Source: JBBIJO01 sp037445895 (lineage in GTDB: Bacteria > Bacteroidota > Ignavibacteria > Kapaibacteriales > UBA2268). Taken from it: a stretch of DNA of 14,759 bases. How positions within the stretch are numbered: the stretch's first letter is position 1; each line of letters opens with the position of its first letter. The stretch lies in NCBI GenBank assembly GCA_037445895.1, contig JBBIJO010000031.1, forward strand, positions 1 through 14,759, given 5' to 3'. The notes beneath the pieces are model-generated. The model saw only the letters and a program-made list of their open reading frames with translations, was not told the DNA's origin and searched no databases. This document shows positions 1 to 7,398 of this stretch, piece by piece. The position numbers and the translations under genes were made by a program.

Positions 1-1
1 T

Positions 2-1408
2 GATGGTGGAATTTCGTGGAAAATTCGTTCTATTATGAACCCTTTTTCTCAATTCGATTTTTACATTTTTGATTCTTTAAATGCGAAAGGCTTTTTCGCT
101 GGGTTGCTTTTCTCCTATACAACAAACGGTGGAATAACGTGGCAAACTTCGAAAAGTTTTAATCCACTATTTAAAAACTTTTCTACCTCCTGGCTTATGG
201 ATTGGGCATCTGGTTTCATCAGTAAACAAGCAGGTTTTATGACACATAGTAGGCAGTACACCGGGCAGGAATCGTTTGCTTTTACAACTGATGGCGGTGA
301 AACATTTAATATACATTACGAAGATACTTTAAGGGATTTGGATCAATATATCTCTATCACTCGAGCTAATAAGTGTATGCTGTTTGCTAATAACTTTACA
401 AAAGGCTATGGTAACTATGTTATTATATATTATATAAATGACTCACTACGACCAAAACGACTTACTTTTTTCAAAGATATCCACATCTTAGGTGCCGATT
501 TTTCAACCGACAAAGTTATTGCTATTGGCAAAGATTACACGGACTCATCATATATAATTTTCTCATCTTCTAACAACGGTTTAAGCTGGGAAAAAGATGT
601 TAAACTTGATTTCCTCCAAAATTTTCCAAGCAACGCGATCTTTGTATTCCGATGCTTAAATAATGATTGCTATATTAATTTAGAGTCAAATTTTGCTCCC
701 GAGGATTCATTATCGCCATATTATATAACTTATCATTATAATGTATTAAGCAAGACTCCAACATTAATTTATGCAGATACTTTTAGAGGAGAAATTAATG
801 ATGGTAGGTTTATACACTTAATGAGTTTTTTCAAGATAGGGAAAAAATATTATATGACATATTACTATCCTTGGGATTGGGACCCCTTTTCTGGTAAAAC
901 TCCCACAATCTACACAAAGATATGCGAAAACCCAACAATCGACCCTACAAAATGGGAAGATTTGGACATTAATACCCTAAGATATAGGCCAAGATGGGGA
1001 GTTAATTCATTAGATGGCAATTCAGTAGCTTTGGTGGTATTGGATACACTTGCAAACTCCAATATTCTTTTCTTTGCGAAGGAAAAACAAACCAGCCCTG
1101 TAATAGAAACACCAACTATTGAACGATTGTCTTCGCTTTACATTTCCCGACCTATTCCCAATCCTGCCCGCAACGCAACAACGATGCGAATTTATTACGA
1201 TTCTCGATTCGATATCGAACGAGCGGACTTCCGTGCCTACAATATGATGGGAATGCAGGTTGCAGGAAAAGAAGCCTTTACTCTGACTCATCTGAACCAT
1301 TATTCATCGGACCTTTCGTGGAACTTCGCCGGATTGCCGTCGGGTGTGTATCTTGTTGTAGTTCGTCTCGGCGGGGAAACTCGTTCCGCTGCTGTTGTTG
1401 TGGAGTAG
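2..1408 (+). CDS. T9SS-exported Asp-box (BNR-repeat) surface protein, 5' truncated
   Basis: The reading frame is open to the left edge, so the start lies outside the window. The first internal ATG (position 35) is unlikely to be the start, because the codons before it already encode an Asp-box (DGGISW, nt 2-19). Three more Asp-box-like motifs follow: TNGGITW, TTDGGETF and SSNNGLSW, at about residues 41, 95 and 189 of the visible part. Such motifs mark beta-propeller proteins of the sialidase/sortilin type, but no catalytic residues can be assigned here. The last 90 or so residues form a type A T9SS sorting domain: a PNP-type entry (PIPNPARN), an AYNMMGMQV strand, an LPSGVYLVVV strand and a basic, valine-rich end (GGETRSAAVVVE). 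The protein should therefore be exported through the outer membrane and be released or anchored at the cell surface. The end converges on gyrB with 12 bases between the stops. The precise role is unknown. Confidence 0.85.
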   Translation, partial: DGGISWKIRSIMNPFSQFDFYIFDSLNAKGFFAGLLFSYTTNGGITWQTSKSFNPLFKNFSTSWLMDWASGFISKQAGFMTHSRQYTGQESFAFTTDGGETFNIHYEDTLRDLDQYISITRANKCMLFANNFTKGYGNYVIIYYINDSLRPKRLTFFKDIHILGADFSTDKVIAIGKDYTDSSYIIFSSSNNGLSWEKDVKLDFLQNFPSNAIFVFRCLNNDCYINLESNFAPEDSLSPYYITYHYNVLSKTPTLIYADTFRGEINDGRFIHLMSFFKIGKKYYMTYYYPWDWDPFSGKTPTIYTKICENPTIDPTKWEDLDINTLRYRPRWGVNSLDGNSVALVVLDTLANSNILFFAKEKQTSPVIETPTIERLSSLYISRPIPNPARNATTMRIYYDSRFDIERADFRAYNMMGMQVAGKEAFTLTHLNHYSSDLSWNFAGLPSGVYLVVVRLGGETRSAAVVVE

Positions 1409-1420
1409 GAGAAAAATGTA

Positions 1421-3496
1421 TTAAATATCCAGATTTTTTACGAAATGAGCATTTTCTTCGATGAATTTGCGTCGGGGTTCAACTTTTTCGCCCATTAGTG
1501 TTTCGATTACCCGAGCTGCTTCGTGAGCATTTTCGATTGTAACTTTTAAAAGGGTTCGTGTGTCTGGATTCATTGTCGTTTGCCAAAGTTGCTCTGGGTT
1601 CATCTCCCCAAGTCCTTTGAAGCGAGAAACCACAATTCCATCGGAAGTGGTCATACTTCCCTCTTCAACTATTTGAGTTTCTTCACTTACAGAAAGACTT
1701 TTGTGGGTTTGGCTTTGGCGAAATTTTTTTATAATCTCGTCGCGTTCGTCATCACTATATGCATATAATTCCTGTTTACCTTTTTTAATTTTATATAATG
1801 GGGGTTGAGCAACATAGAGGCAACCATCGATAATTAAGTCCCGAAGATAAAGATAGAACAACGTCAAAAGCAATGTTCTAATATGGCTTCCGTCAATATC
1901 GGCATCGGCCATAAGAATAATTTTTCCATAGCGTGGTTTACCCAAAACGAAATTGTCGTCGCCGTTTTCGCCGTTGCCCGATTCTTTGTCTTTCCCATTA
2001 TCCGAAACGCTTTTGCTAAATCCAGCACCGATAGCAAGAAAGATAGAGCGTATTTCCTCGTTTTCTAAAATTTTAGAAAGACGCGATTTTTGGACATTCA
2101 ATATTTTACCTTTCAAAGGAAGAATAGCTTGGAAACGTCGGTCGCGCCCTTGTTTAGCGGAGCCTCCTGCACTATCTCCTTCGACAATGAAAAGTTCAGT
2201 TTTTTCGGGGTCGCGCGAAGAACAATCGGCAAGTTTGCCGGGGAGGGAACCGGACTCGAATGCATTCTTTCGTCGAACCAATTCCCGAGATTTTCGGGCA
2301 GCAATTCGGGCTTCTGCAGCAAGATTTGCCTTATCGATTATCTTTCGAGCAACTGCGGGGTTGCTTTCTAAAAATTCGGCGAGACGCTCGTTGACGATGC
2401 TGCGAACAATTCCTTCTACTTCCCCATTTCCAAGTTTGGTTTTCGTTTGGCCTTCGAACTGTGGTTCGGGAACCATTACAGAAATAACGGCGGTCAATCC
2501 TTCGCGGAAATCATCGCCAATAAGTTGTTCCTTTGCTAATTTGTTCGAAGTAGTATAGGCATTCAAAGTTCTAGTCAAAGCGGAACGAAAACCAGAAACG
2601 TGGGTTCCGCCTTCGATTGTATTAATGTTATTTACGTAGGAAAGTATCTTTTCGTTGTATCCGGCATTATAAGAAAAGCAAATTTCGACCTTAACTTCCC
2701 CCGAACTTTCTGTTTGAACTCCACCAGCAATAAAGATTGGCTTAGTCAAAGGTGTTTCTAAAGAATCAAGATACTTCACGAAATCGACCAATCCACCTTC
2801 GTAGTGATACACTTCTTTTTCGCCTACTCGCTCGTCAATAAGTGTAATTACAACATTTGAATTTAGGAAAGCAAGCTCTTGCAAACGTTGCGAAATTCTC
2901 TCGAATTTAAAAGCAGTGGTTTTAAAGATACTTCCATCAGGTTTGAAACGGACAGTGGTCCCTGTTCGGTTTGTAGTTCCCACTTCCTCTACCGTTGTAA
3001 GCGGTGCTCCACACGAATACTTTTGTTGGAAAATCTTTCCTTCGCGGTGGACAGTAACAATCATTTCTTCCGAGAGTGCATTGACACAAGAAACTCCAAC
3101 ACCGTGTAGGCCTCCCGATACTTTATACGAAGTTTTATCGAATTTGCCCCCAGCATGAAGTGTGCACATCACAACTTCGAGTGTGGAAATTTGTTTGATT
3201 GGATGGGGTCCAACGGGTATGCCGCGTCCGTCGTCTTCAATGGAGCAAAAACCGTCACTATGAATAGTAACAATAATATTCTTACAAAACCCAGCTAAAG
3301 CCTCGTCAATTGAATTATCGACGACTTCGTGGACAAGATGGTGGAGTCCACGCTCACCAACATCGCCAATATACATAGCAGGCCGCATTCTTACTGCTTC
3401 CAAGCCTTCGAGGACACGAATGCTTTCCTCGGTATAGGAGTCTATTTCGTCTATTTCTTGGTTATTTAGTTCGATTCGATTTTCGAATTCAGGCAT
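1421..3496 (-). CDS. gyrB: DNA gyrase subunit B
   Basis: This is the ATPase subunit of DNA gyrase, which with GyrA introduces negative supercoils. The 691 residues contain the full order of domains. The GHKL ATPase has the general-base glutamate in HEVVDN (E57), EDDGRG (88-92) and GGLHGVGVSCVNALS (128-142). The transducer has its K-loop lysine region QTKTKLGN (350-357). The TOPRIM domain has E439 in VEGDSAGG and the DADID metal triad (D531, D533, D535). The GyrB tail includes RFKGLGEMNPEQLW and a C-terminal EPRRKFIEENA. The QTTMNPDTRTLLKV stretch favours GyrB over ParE. A Gly/Asn/Asp-rich insert of roughly 20 residues (about 495-519) sits just before the DADID strand and is longer than in most relatives. 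It is the last gene of the minus-strand cluster, 60 bases after the DciA-like gene. The start is the first ATG; there is no clear Shine-Dalgarno site, but a candidate promoter lies just upstream. Confidence 0.98.
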   Translation of the reverse strand: MPEFENRIELNNQEIDEIDSYTEESIRVLEGLEAVRMRPAMYIGDVGERGLHHLVHEVVDNSIDEALAGFCKNIIVTIHSDGFCSIEDDGRGIPVGPHPIKQISTLEVVMCTLHAGGKFDKTSYKVSGGLHGVGVSCVNALSEEMIVTVHREGKIFQQKYSCGAPLTTVEEVGTTNRTGTTVRFKPDGSIFKTTAFKFERISQRLQELAFLNSNVVITLIDERVGEKEVYHYEGGLVDFVKYLDSLETPLTKPIFIAGGVQTESSGEVKVEICFSYNAGYNEKILSYVNNINTIEGGTHVSGFRSALTRTLNAYTTSNKLAKEQLIGDDFREGLTAVISVMVPEPQFEGQTKTKLGNGEVEGIVRSIVNERLAEFLESNPAVARKIIDKANLAAEARIAARKSRELVRRKNAFESGSLPGKLADCSSRDPEKTELFIVEGDSAGGSAKQGRDRRFQAILPLKGKILNVQKSRLSKILENEEIRSIFLAIGAGFSKSVSDNGKDKESGNGENGDDNFVLGKPRYGKIILMADADIDGSHIRTLLLTLFYLYLRDLIIDGCLYVAQPPLYKIKKGKQELYAYSDDERDEIIKKFRQSQTHKSLSVSEETQIVEEGSMTTSDGIVVSRFKGLGEMNPEQLWQTTMNPDTRTLLKVTIENAHEAARVIETLMGEKVEPRRKFIEENAHFVKNLDI

Positions 3497-3523
3497 TTTA
3501 AAAATTCAAAAAAATTGTAATAA

Positions 3524-3536
3524 CAAAATTACGAAA
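3524..3536 (-). promoter_or_regulatory. Candidate gyrB promoter -7 element
   Basis: On the minus strand the 60-base gap before gyrB reads TTTCGTAATTTTG. It contains TAATTTTG, an exact match to the Bacteroidota -7 pattern TAnnTTTG, about 28 bases before the ATG. I see no convincing -33 TTG partner at the expected distance. The same core recurs before the ABC ATPase gene (6103-6115). If active, it would let gyrB be transcribed separately from the upstream exporter genes. Confidence 0.4.
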
Positions 3537-3556
3537 AAAAGTCGAAGGTAGAAAGT

Positions 3557-3862
3557 TTATTGGAAAATGATTTCTTTAATAATTTGCCCTCGAAGTTCAG
3601 AATTGATTCTCTCGATTAAATCTTTTCGAAAAAATAATAGTTCGTTTTTCCAAACCGGATTTGGTATCGAAACAAACAGAATACCTTTCGAAAATCGGAT
3701 TGGTTTACAATTTTGAGCAATCTTTTTGTCGAGAGCTTTCGACCATACCATCTCGATTTTAAAAATTGTAGATTTTTTACGGTTGGTTATAACTCCAAAT
3801 AAATCTTCCAAAATATTATTAATTCCAATTGTCTTCCTGTATCTTTTTCTAATGTCTGTCAT
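3557..3862 (-). CDS. dciA: DUF721 / DciA-like replicative helicase loader protein
   Basis: This is a small basic protein of 101 residues. DUF721 proteins (DciA) are considered the ancestral bacterial partners that help load the replicative helicase DnaB. The sequence shows the usual layout for Bacteroidota-size members. There is an N-terminal basic segment (RKRYRKT), an amphipathic part containing VWSKALDKKIAQNC, the family core GILFVSIPNPVWKNELLFF (about 65-83; the conserved Trp of the S/N-P-x-W motif is present), and an end of the form IIKEIIFQ. The gene starts four bases after the permease stop, so it is probably co-transcribed with the ABC genes. It precedes gyrB, as DUF721 genes commonly do beside recF and gyrB. 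The family call rests on motif memory and gene context; direct functional evidence for this lineage is not in the sequence. Confidence 0.82.
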   Translation of the reverse strand: MTDIRKRYRKTIGINNILEDLFGVITNRKKSTIFKIEMVWSKALDKKIAQNCKPIRFSKGILFVSIPNPVWKNELLFFRKDLIERINSELRGQIIKEIIFQ

Positions 3863-3866
3863 TTGA

Positions 3867-5159
3867 CTATGCTTGCTTTAACCAGCGGAGAATCTCGCGG
3901 AAGTTAGGTTTTTTGCCATAAATTAAGATGCCTACTCGATAGATTTTTGCTGAAATCCAAATACATCCCCAGAAAGTTAGCAACATTAACATAAACGATA
4001 GTATTATCTGCCAAATAGGAACTGTTGTAGCCGAGATTCGAACAGTCATTAAGATAGGCGAGAAGAAAGGAACAAGCGACATTATTGTTGCAAAAAGCCC
4101 ATCGGGATTTGCCATAACATTTGTAACAAATAGAATTGGTATAACCAATGGTAAATAGACTGGGGTACTTATATATTGTGCATCTTGTTCCTGATCAACA
4201 GAGGCTCCAATTCCGGCAAACAAGGTTGAAAAAAGAAAATAGCCAAGAAGAAAGTAGCCAACAAAAGCAATAAGTAAACCGATAGGAATTGGGGGAATTT
4301 CGAATTTGTCAATTGCACCAATTTGCTGGGATGCAGTTGATATTTTCTGTAAATTTTCAGGATTTTGGAACATTCCGACAACACTTGGTAAAAGTAAAGT
4401 AAGAAGGAAAAGAAAAACAACCCAAATCAAAATCTGGGTTAGTCCGACCGAGCCAATTCCAACAATTTTCCCGAACATAATATCGAATGGCTTTGCCGAC
4501 GATACAAGAATTTCGACAATTCGATTAGCTTTTTCTTCGATTACGCCACGCATTACCATAGCACCATACATAAATAGCATTATATAGACAATGAAGCCCA
4601 TTACATAACCAAAAATACTATAGAATTCTGCATAGTCTTTTTGAATTCCTTCTTCGGTAATTTTTTTTGTTTCGATTTTGATATTTTTTTCTAACAAATT
4701 AATTGTGGCAGTATCGACACCTGCTTGGATTAAATTATGCCGAGTAATCGCTCCTCCAACGTATTTTTCAATTAACGCAATAAATCCAATACCGCCTCCA
4801 CCTTTCGAATATACTTCCACTTTGTTATCTTTTACCAATTCATTATTTAGAACGAGATACGCATCGAGTTTCCCATCTAATATAGTCTCGTTTAACTCTG
4901 CTGGGGAATTTTTGGTAATCCAAAATTTGTCTGGTTGTGCTTTAACTATTTCTTTCCCAATACCATACGTTGTCCTATCGACAATAGCGATTGTCATCTC
5001 TGTTTTATCAATCGAAAGAGCTGCAACAATTGCTGGTATAAGCACAAGAGCGAGTAAAAAAACTGGTCCAAGTATTGTCGAGATTATAAAACCTTTGGTT
5101 TTTACTCTCGAGATGTATTCGTGTCGTGCAATAGTCCAAAATTTTAGATTAGTTACCAT
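3867..5159 (-). CDS. ABC-2 type (NatB-like) transporter permease
   Basis: This is the membrane subunit of an exporter that works with the ATPase encoded immediately upstream. The 430-residue protein has an N-terminal cytoplasmic segment, a first membrane helix (about 24-48), a long extracytoplasmic domain (about 50-175), and five or six further hydrophobic segments near 180-203, 232-262, 294-320, 332-350, 357-377 and 383-405. The cytoplasmic loop EEKANRIVEILVSSAKPFDI (208-227), followed by GKIVG, is the hallmark of the ABC2_membrane_3/NatB group. The start ATG lies inside the end of the ATPase gene (11-base overlap), which implies translational coupling. Substrate cannot be read from the sequence. 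NatAB relatives export sodium and others export drugs or peptides, so no substrate is assigned. Confidence 0.9.
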   Translation of the reverse strand: MVTNLKFWTIARHEYISRVKTKGFIISTILGPVFLLALVLIPAIVAALSIDKTEMTIAIVDRTTYGIGKEIVKAQPDKFWITKNSPAELNETILDGKLDAYLVLNNELVKDNKVEVYSKGGGGIGFIALIEKYVGGAITRHNLIQAGVDTATINLLEKNIKIETKKITEEGIQKDYAEFYSIFGYVMGFIVYIMLFMYGAMVMRGVIEEKANRIVEILVSSAKPFDIMFGKIVGIGSVGLTQILIWVVFLFLLTLLLPSVVGMFQNPENLQKISTASQQIGAIDKFEIPPIPIGLLIAFVGYFLLGYFLFSTLFAGIGASVDQEQDAQYISTPVYLPLVIPILFVTNVMANPDGLFATIMSLVPFFSPILMTVRISATTVPIWQIILSFMLMLLTFWGCIWISAKIYRVGILIYGKKPNFREILRWLKQA

Positions 5160-6063
5160 TGTTCTCTCTCATTTTTGTTACTTCATCGATAAATATTTCT
5201 CGCAAGCTTGGTTCGCTTAACTCAATTTTACTAACATCAAGGTTATTTACCATCCCCTTGATAAACTCCTTGTGGTTGAAACCCTTATCAAATCTTAGTT
5301 CTACCCGATTTTCACTCATCGAGATAATCTTGACGTTTTGGAGTTTGTTTAAAAATTCACCGTTACCGGAGAACTCGCAAACTATAGTATCTCTTCCACT
5401 TCGAGCTTTAACGTCGCGCAACGAACCTTGGAGCACTACAGCACCATAGTTTATTAAACAAACATCATCACACAATTGTTCCGCTTGTTCCATTATATGG
5501 GTCGAAAGCAAGATTGTTTTACCTTCTTTTTTCAAATCGGAAATCACTTGTTTGAAAGTTTCAACATTGATTGGGTCGAAACCAGAAAATGGCTCATCAA
5601 GAATCAAGAGTTCGGGATTATGCAAAATTGTCGCAACAAATTGTATTTTTTGTTGCATCCCTTTTGAAAGTTCCTGAATCTTTTTGTTTAGCCAATTTTC
5701 TGCATCGAGGAGTTTGAGCCAGTATCGTGCTCTTTCGAAAGCTAGTTTTGAATCTAATCCTTTCAATTCTGCAAAATAAACTAATTGGTCCGATACTTTT
5801 AATTTTTTATAGAGTCCACGTTCTTCGGGAAGATAACCAATTCGATTTTGAACTTCAGAAATGTTGTTAGAACCAAGCACAGAGATTTGTCCTTCGTCGG
5901 GATAAATGACACCAGCAATCATTCGGATAGTAGTAGTTTTGCCGGCACCATTAGGTCCAAGAATGCCAAATATTTTACCTTGTTCAACATCGAAACTCAA
6001 ATTTCGAACCGCGGAAACTTTTCCAAATTTTTTGTGAACATTTCGAATGCTTAATGTTATCAT
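5149..6063 (-). CDS. ABC-2 transporter ATP-binding protein (NatA-like)
   Basis: This is the cytoplasmic ATPase that powers the overlapping permease. The 304 residues show Walker A GPNGAGKTT (36-44), a Q-loop-like YLPEERGLY (78-86), the signature LSKGMQQK (132-139), Walker B LLILDEP (152-158, catalytic E157) and the H-loop STHIMEQ (H189). A C-terminal extension of about 95 residues resembles the DUF4162 region of NatA/CcmA-type exporters. The reading frame is open for 37 more codons upstream (to 6174). That extension is low-complexity and unlike the family, whereas MITLSIRNVHKKFG is the normal N-terminus, so 6063 is chosen. This is the first gene of the cluster ATPase-permease-dciA-gyrB and is divergent from the DsrP-like gene. 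Confidence 0.93.
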   Translation of the reverse strand: MITLSIRNVHKKFGKVSAVRNLSFDVEQGKIFGILGPNGAGKTTTIRMIAGVIYPDEGQISVLGSNNISEVQNRIGYLPEERGLYKKLKVSDQLVYFAELKGLDSKLAFERARYWLKLLDAENWLNKKIQELSKGMQQKIQFVATILHNPELLILDEPFSGFDPINVETFKQVISDLKKEGKTILLSTHIMEQAEQLCDDVCLINYGAVVLQGSLRDVKARSGRDTIVCEFSGNGEFLNKLQNVKIISMSENRVELRFDKGFNHKEFIKGMVNNLDVSKIELSEPSLREIFIDEVTKMRENNGN

Positions 6064-6102
6064 CTCGACTACTTTTTTTAAAAAAATATAAACAATGTAT
6101 AA

Positions 6103-6115
6103 CCAAATTACGAAA
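6103..6115 (-). promoter_or_regulatory. Candidate promoter of the ABC-dciA-gyrB cluster
   Basis: The minus strand reads TTTCGTAATTTGG about 40 bases before the ATPase start. It shares 11 consecutive bases (TTTCGTAATTT) with the candidate gyrB promoter at 3524-3536. TAATTTGG departs from TAnnTTTG at one position. A TTTTG lies 23 bases upstream and may be the -33 element. The recurrence of the core in front of two minus-strand genes is the main support. Confidence 0.4.
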
Positions 6116-6119
6116 TTTA

Positions 6120-6133
6120 TAACATTTTTGTTA
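6120..6133. repeat. Small palindrome in the divergent ABC / DsrP-like intergenic region
   Basis: The bases TAACA-TTTT-TGTTA form a perfect 5+5 inverted repeat in the 149-base gap between the two divergent genes, within the presumed promoter spacer of the ABC cluster. It could be an operator half-site pair. In AT-rich DNA a repeat this short can also arise by chance. Confidence 0.25.
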
Positions 6134-6212
6134 CAAAACTCATATTTGAATCTTTTGGAAAAAACTTTTTGCATAAAATAGTGTTGCTTGAAATTTAAAA
6201 ATTGAGAAAAGT

Positions 6213-7370
6213 ATGCTGGAAAATGCCTTTACGGGAAACAAATATTATTGGTTATGGGTTTGTATCCTATTGGCACTTCTCTTTGCGGGCTTTCTATTCT
6301 ACTTGCAACAATTTAGCCAAGGATTGACGATTACTGGTTTAAGTCGGGATGTAACGTGGGGGTTCTATATTGCACAATTTACATTTCTTGTTGGCGTTGC
6401 AGCCTCGGCAGTAATGGTTGTTTTGCCTTATTATCTGCACAACTACAAAGTTTTTGGAAAGGTTACTATACTTGGAGAATTTCTCGCTATCGGTGCTGTG
6501 GTTATGTGTATGACTTTTATTTTTGTGGATATGGGGCAACCTTTGCGAATTCTAAATATGTTTTTGTATCCGACATTGCACTCAGTTATGTTTTGGGATG
6601 CTATCTCGCTAATGGGCTATCTTGTGCTCAACGTAATTATCAGTATGGTGTCGCTTGCTTCCGAAAAGAAAGGCATTCCTCCCCCGAAATGGATTAAACC
6701 AGTGATAATATTTTCAATTCCTTGGGCAGTTAGCATTCATACTGTTACGGCATTCCTTTATTCTGGTTTGGCAGCTCGCCCTTTTTGGTTAACGGCAATA
6801 ATGGCACCTCGCTTTCTTGCAACGGCTTTTGCAGCGGGTCCCTCTTTGTTAATTCTATTTTGTTTAATTCTTCGTAAAGTTACTAGATTCGACCCAGGCG
6901 AACAAGCAATTCACAGTCTTTCTGTGATTGTTGCTTATGCAATGGTTTTAAATGTGTTTTTCTTCCTTCTCGAACTTTTTACCGCTTTATACAGCGGAAT
7001 ACACGAACATTCTCTTCATTTCCGTTTGCTATATTTTGGATTGGAAAATAATTCATTCCTTGTTCCATTTATGTGGACTTCGGTTATACTAGCAGTAATT
7101 TCGCTTGTTTTACTAATCACTCCAAAGTTTCGCAATAATTTTACCCTTTTAACGATTGCTTGTGCAACTACCTACCTTTCAATTTGGATAGACAAAGGTA
7201 TGGGATTAATCATTGCAGGTTTTATTCCTAATCCCTTGGGCAAAGTGGTACAATATGTTCCAACATTTCCAGAGGTGATGATTTCCGTTGGAGTTTATGC
7301 TCTTGGCTTACTTGTAATTACTGGACTCTATAAGATTGCTCTTTCCGTTCGAAGGGAATTACAGTATTAA
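6213..7370 (+). CDS. DsrP/NrfD-family quinone-interacting membrane subunit (orphan)
   Basis: This is a polytopic protein of 385 residues with about ten predicted helices: near 13-33, 50-73, 86-108, 125-148, 164-185, 197-220, 237-260, 282-304, 311-333 and 355-376. It belongs to the NrfD/PsrC superfamily, whose members exchange electrons and protons between the menaquinone pool and redox partners. The stretches ITGLSRDVTWGFYIAQ (40-55), FLVGVAASAVMVVLPYYLH (58-76), SIPWAVSIHTVTAFLYSG (168-185) and MAPRFLATAFAAGP (197-210) look like DsrP/HmcC-type sequences, the membrane subunit of DsrMKJOP. It carries no cofactor motif of its own. No dsrM, K, J or O gene lies in the window. The gene stands alone, since the next gene is convergent and the previous one divergent. 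ATG 6213 follows a purine-rich GAGAAAAG. The family is confident; the partner and direction of electron flow are unknown. Confidence 0.9.
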   Translation: MLENAFTGNKYYWLWVCILLALLFAGFLFYLQQFSQGLTITGLSRDVTWGFYIAQFTFLVGVAASAVMVVLPYYLHNYKVFGKVTILGEFLAIGAVVMCMTFIFVDMGQPLRILNMFLYPTLHSVMFWDAISLMGYLVLNVIISMVSLASEKKGIPPPKWIKPVIIFSIPWAVSIHTVTAFLYSGLAARPFWLTAIMAPRFLATAFAAGPSLLILFCLILRKVTRFDPGEQAIHSLSVIVAYAMVLNVFFFLLELFTALYSGIHEHSLHFRLLYFGLENNSFLVPFMWTSVILAVISLVLLITPKFRNNFTLLTIACATTYLSIWIDKGMGLIIAGFIPNPLGKVVQYVPTFPEVMISVGVYALGLLVITGLYKIALSVRRELQY

Positions 7371-7398
7371 AACCTATAAACGTAGAGATAAGCAATTA

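Noticed and set aside
35..37. ATG at position 35 as the true start of the first gene
   Set aside because: An Asp-box motif is encoded before it in the same open frame, and no signal peptide follows it, although the protein has a T9SS export tail.
1953..2558. 201-codon open frame on the plus strand
   Set aside because: It lies wholly within gyrB on the other strand and has a composition (Ser/Arg/Pro rich) typical of a shadow frame.
4678..5220. 180-codon open frame on the plus strand
   Set aside because: It is antisense to the ABC permease and the end of the ATPase, has no recognisable motif, and its hydrophobicity mirrors the membrane gene beneath it.
6064..6174. Upstream extension of the ABC ATPase frame by 37 codons
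   Set aside because: The added residues are unlike the family, the normal N-terminus begins at 6063, and the extension covers the likely promoter.
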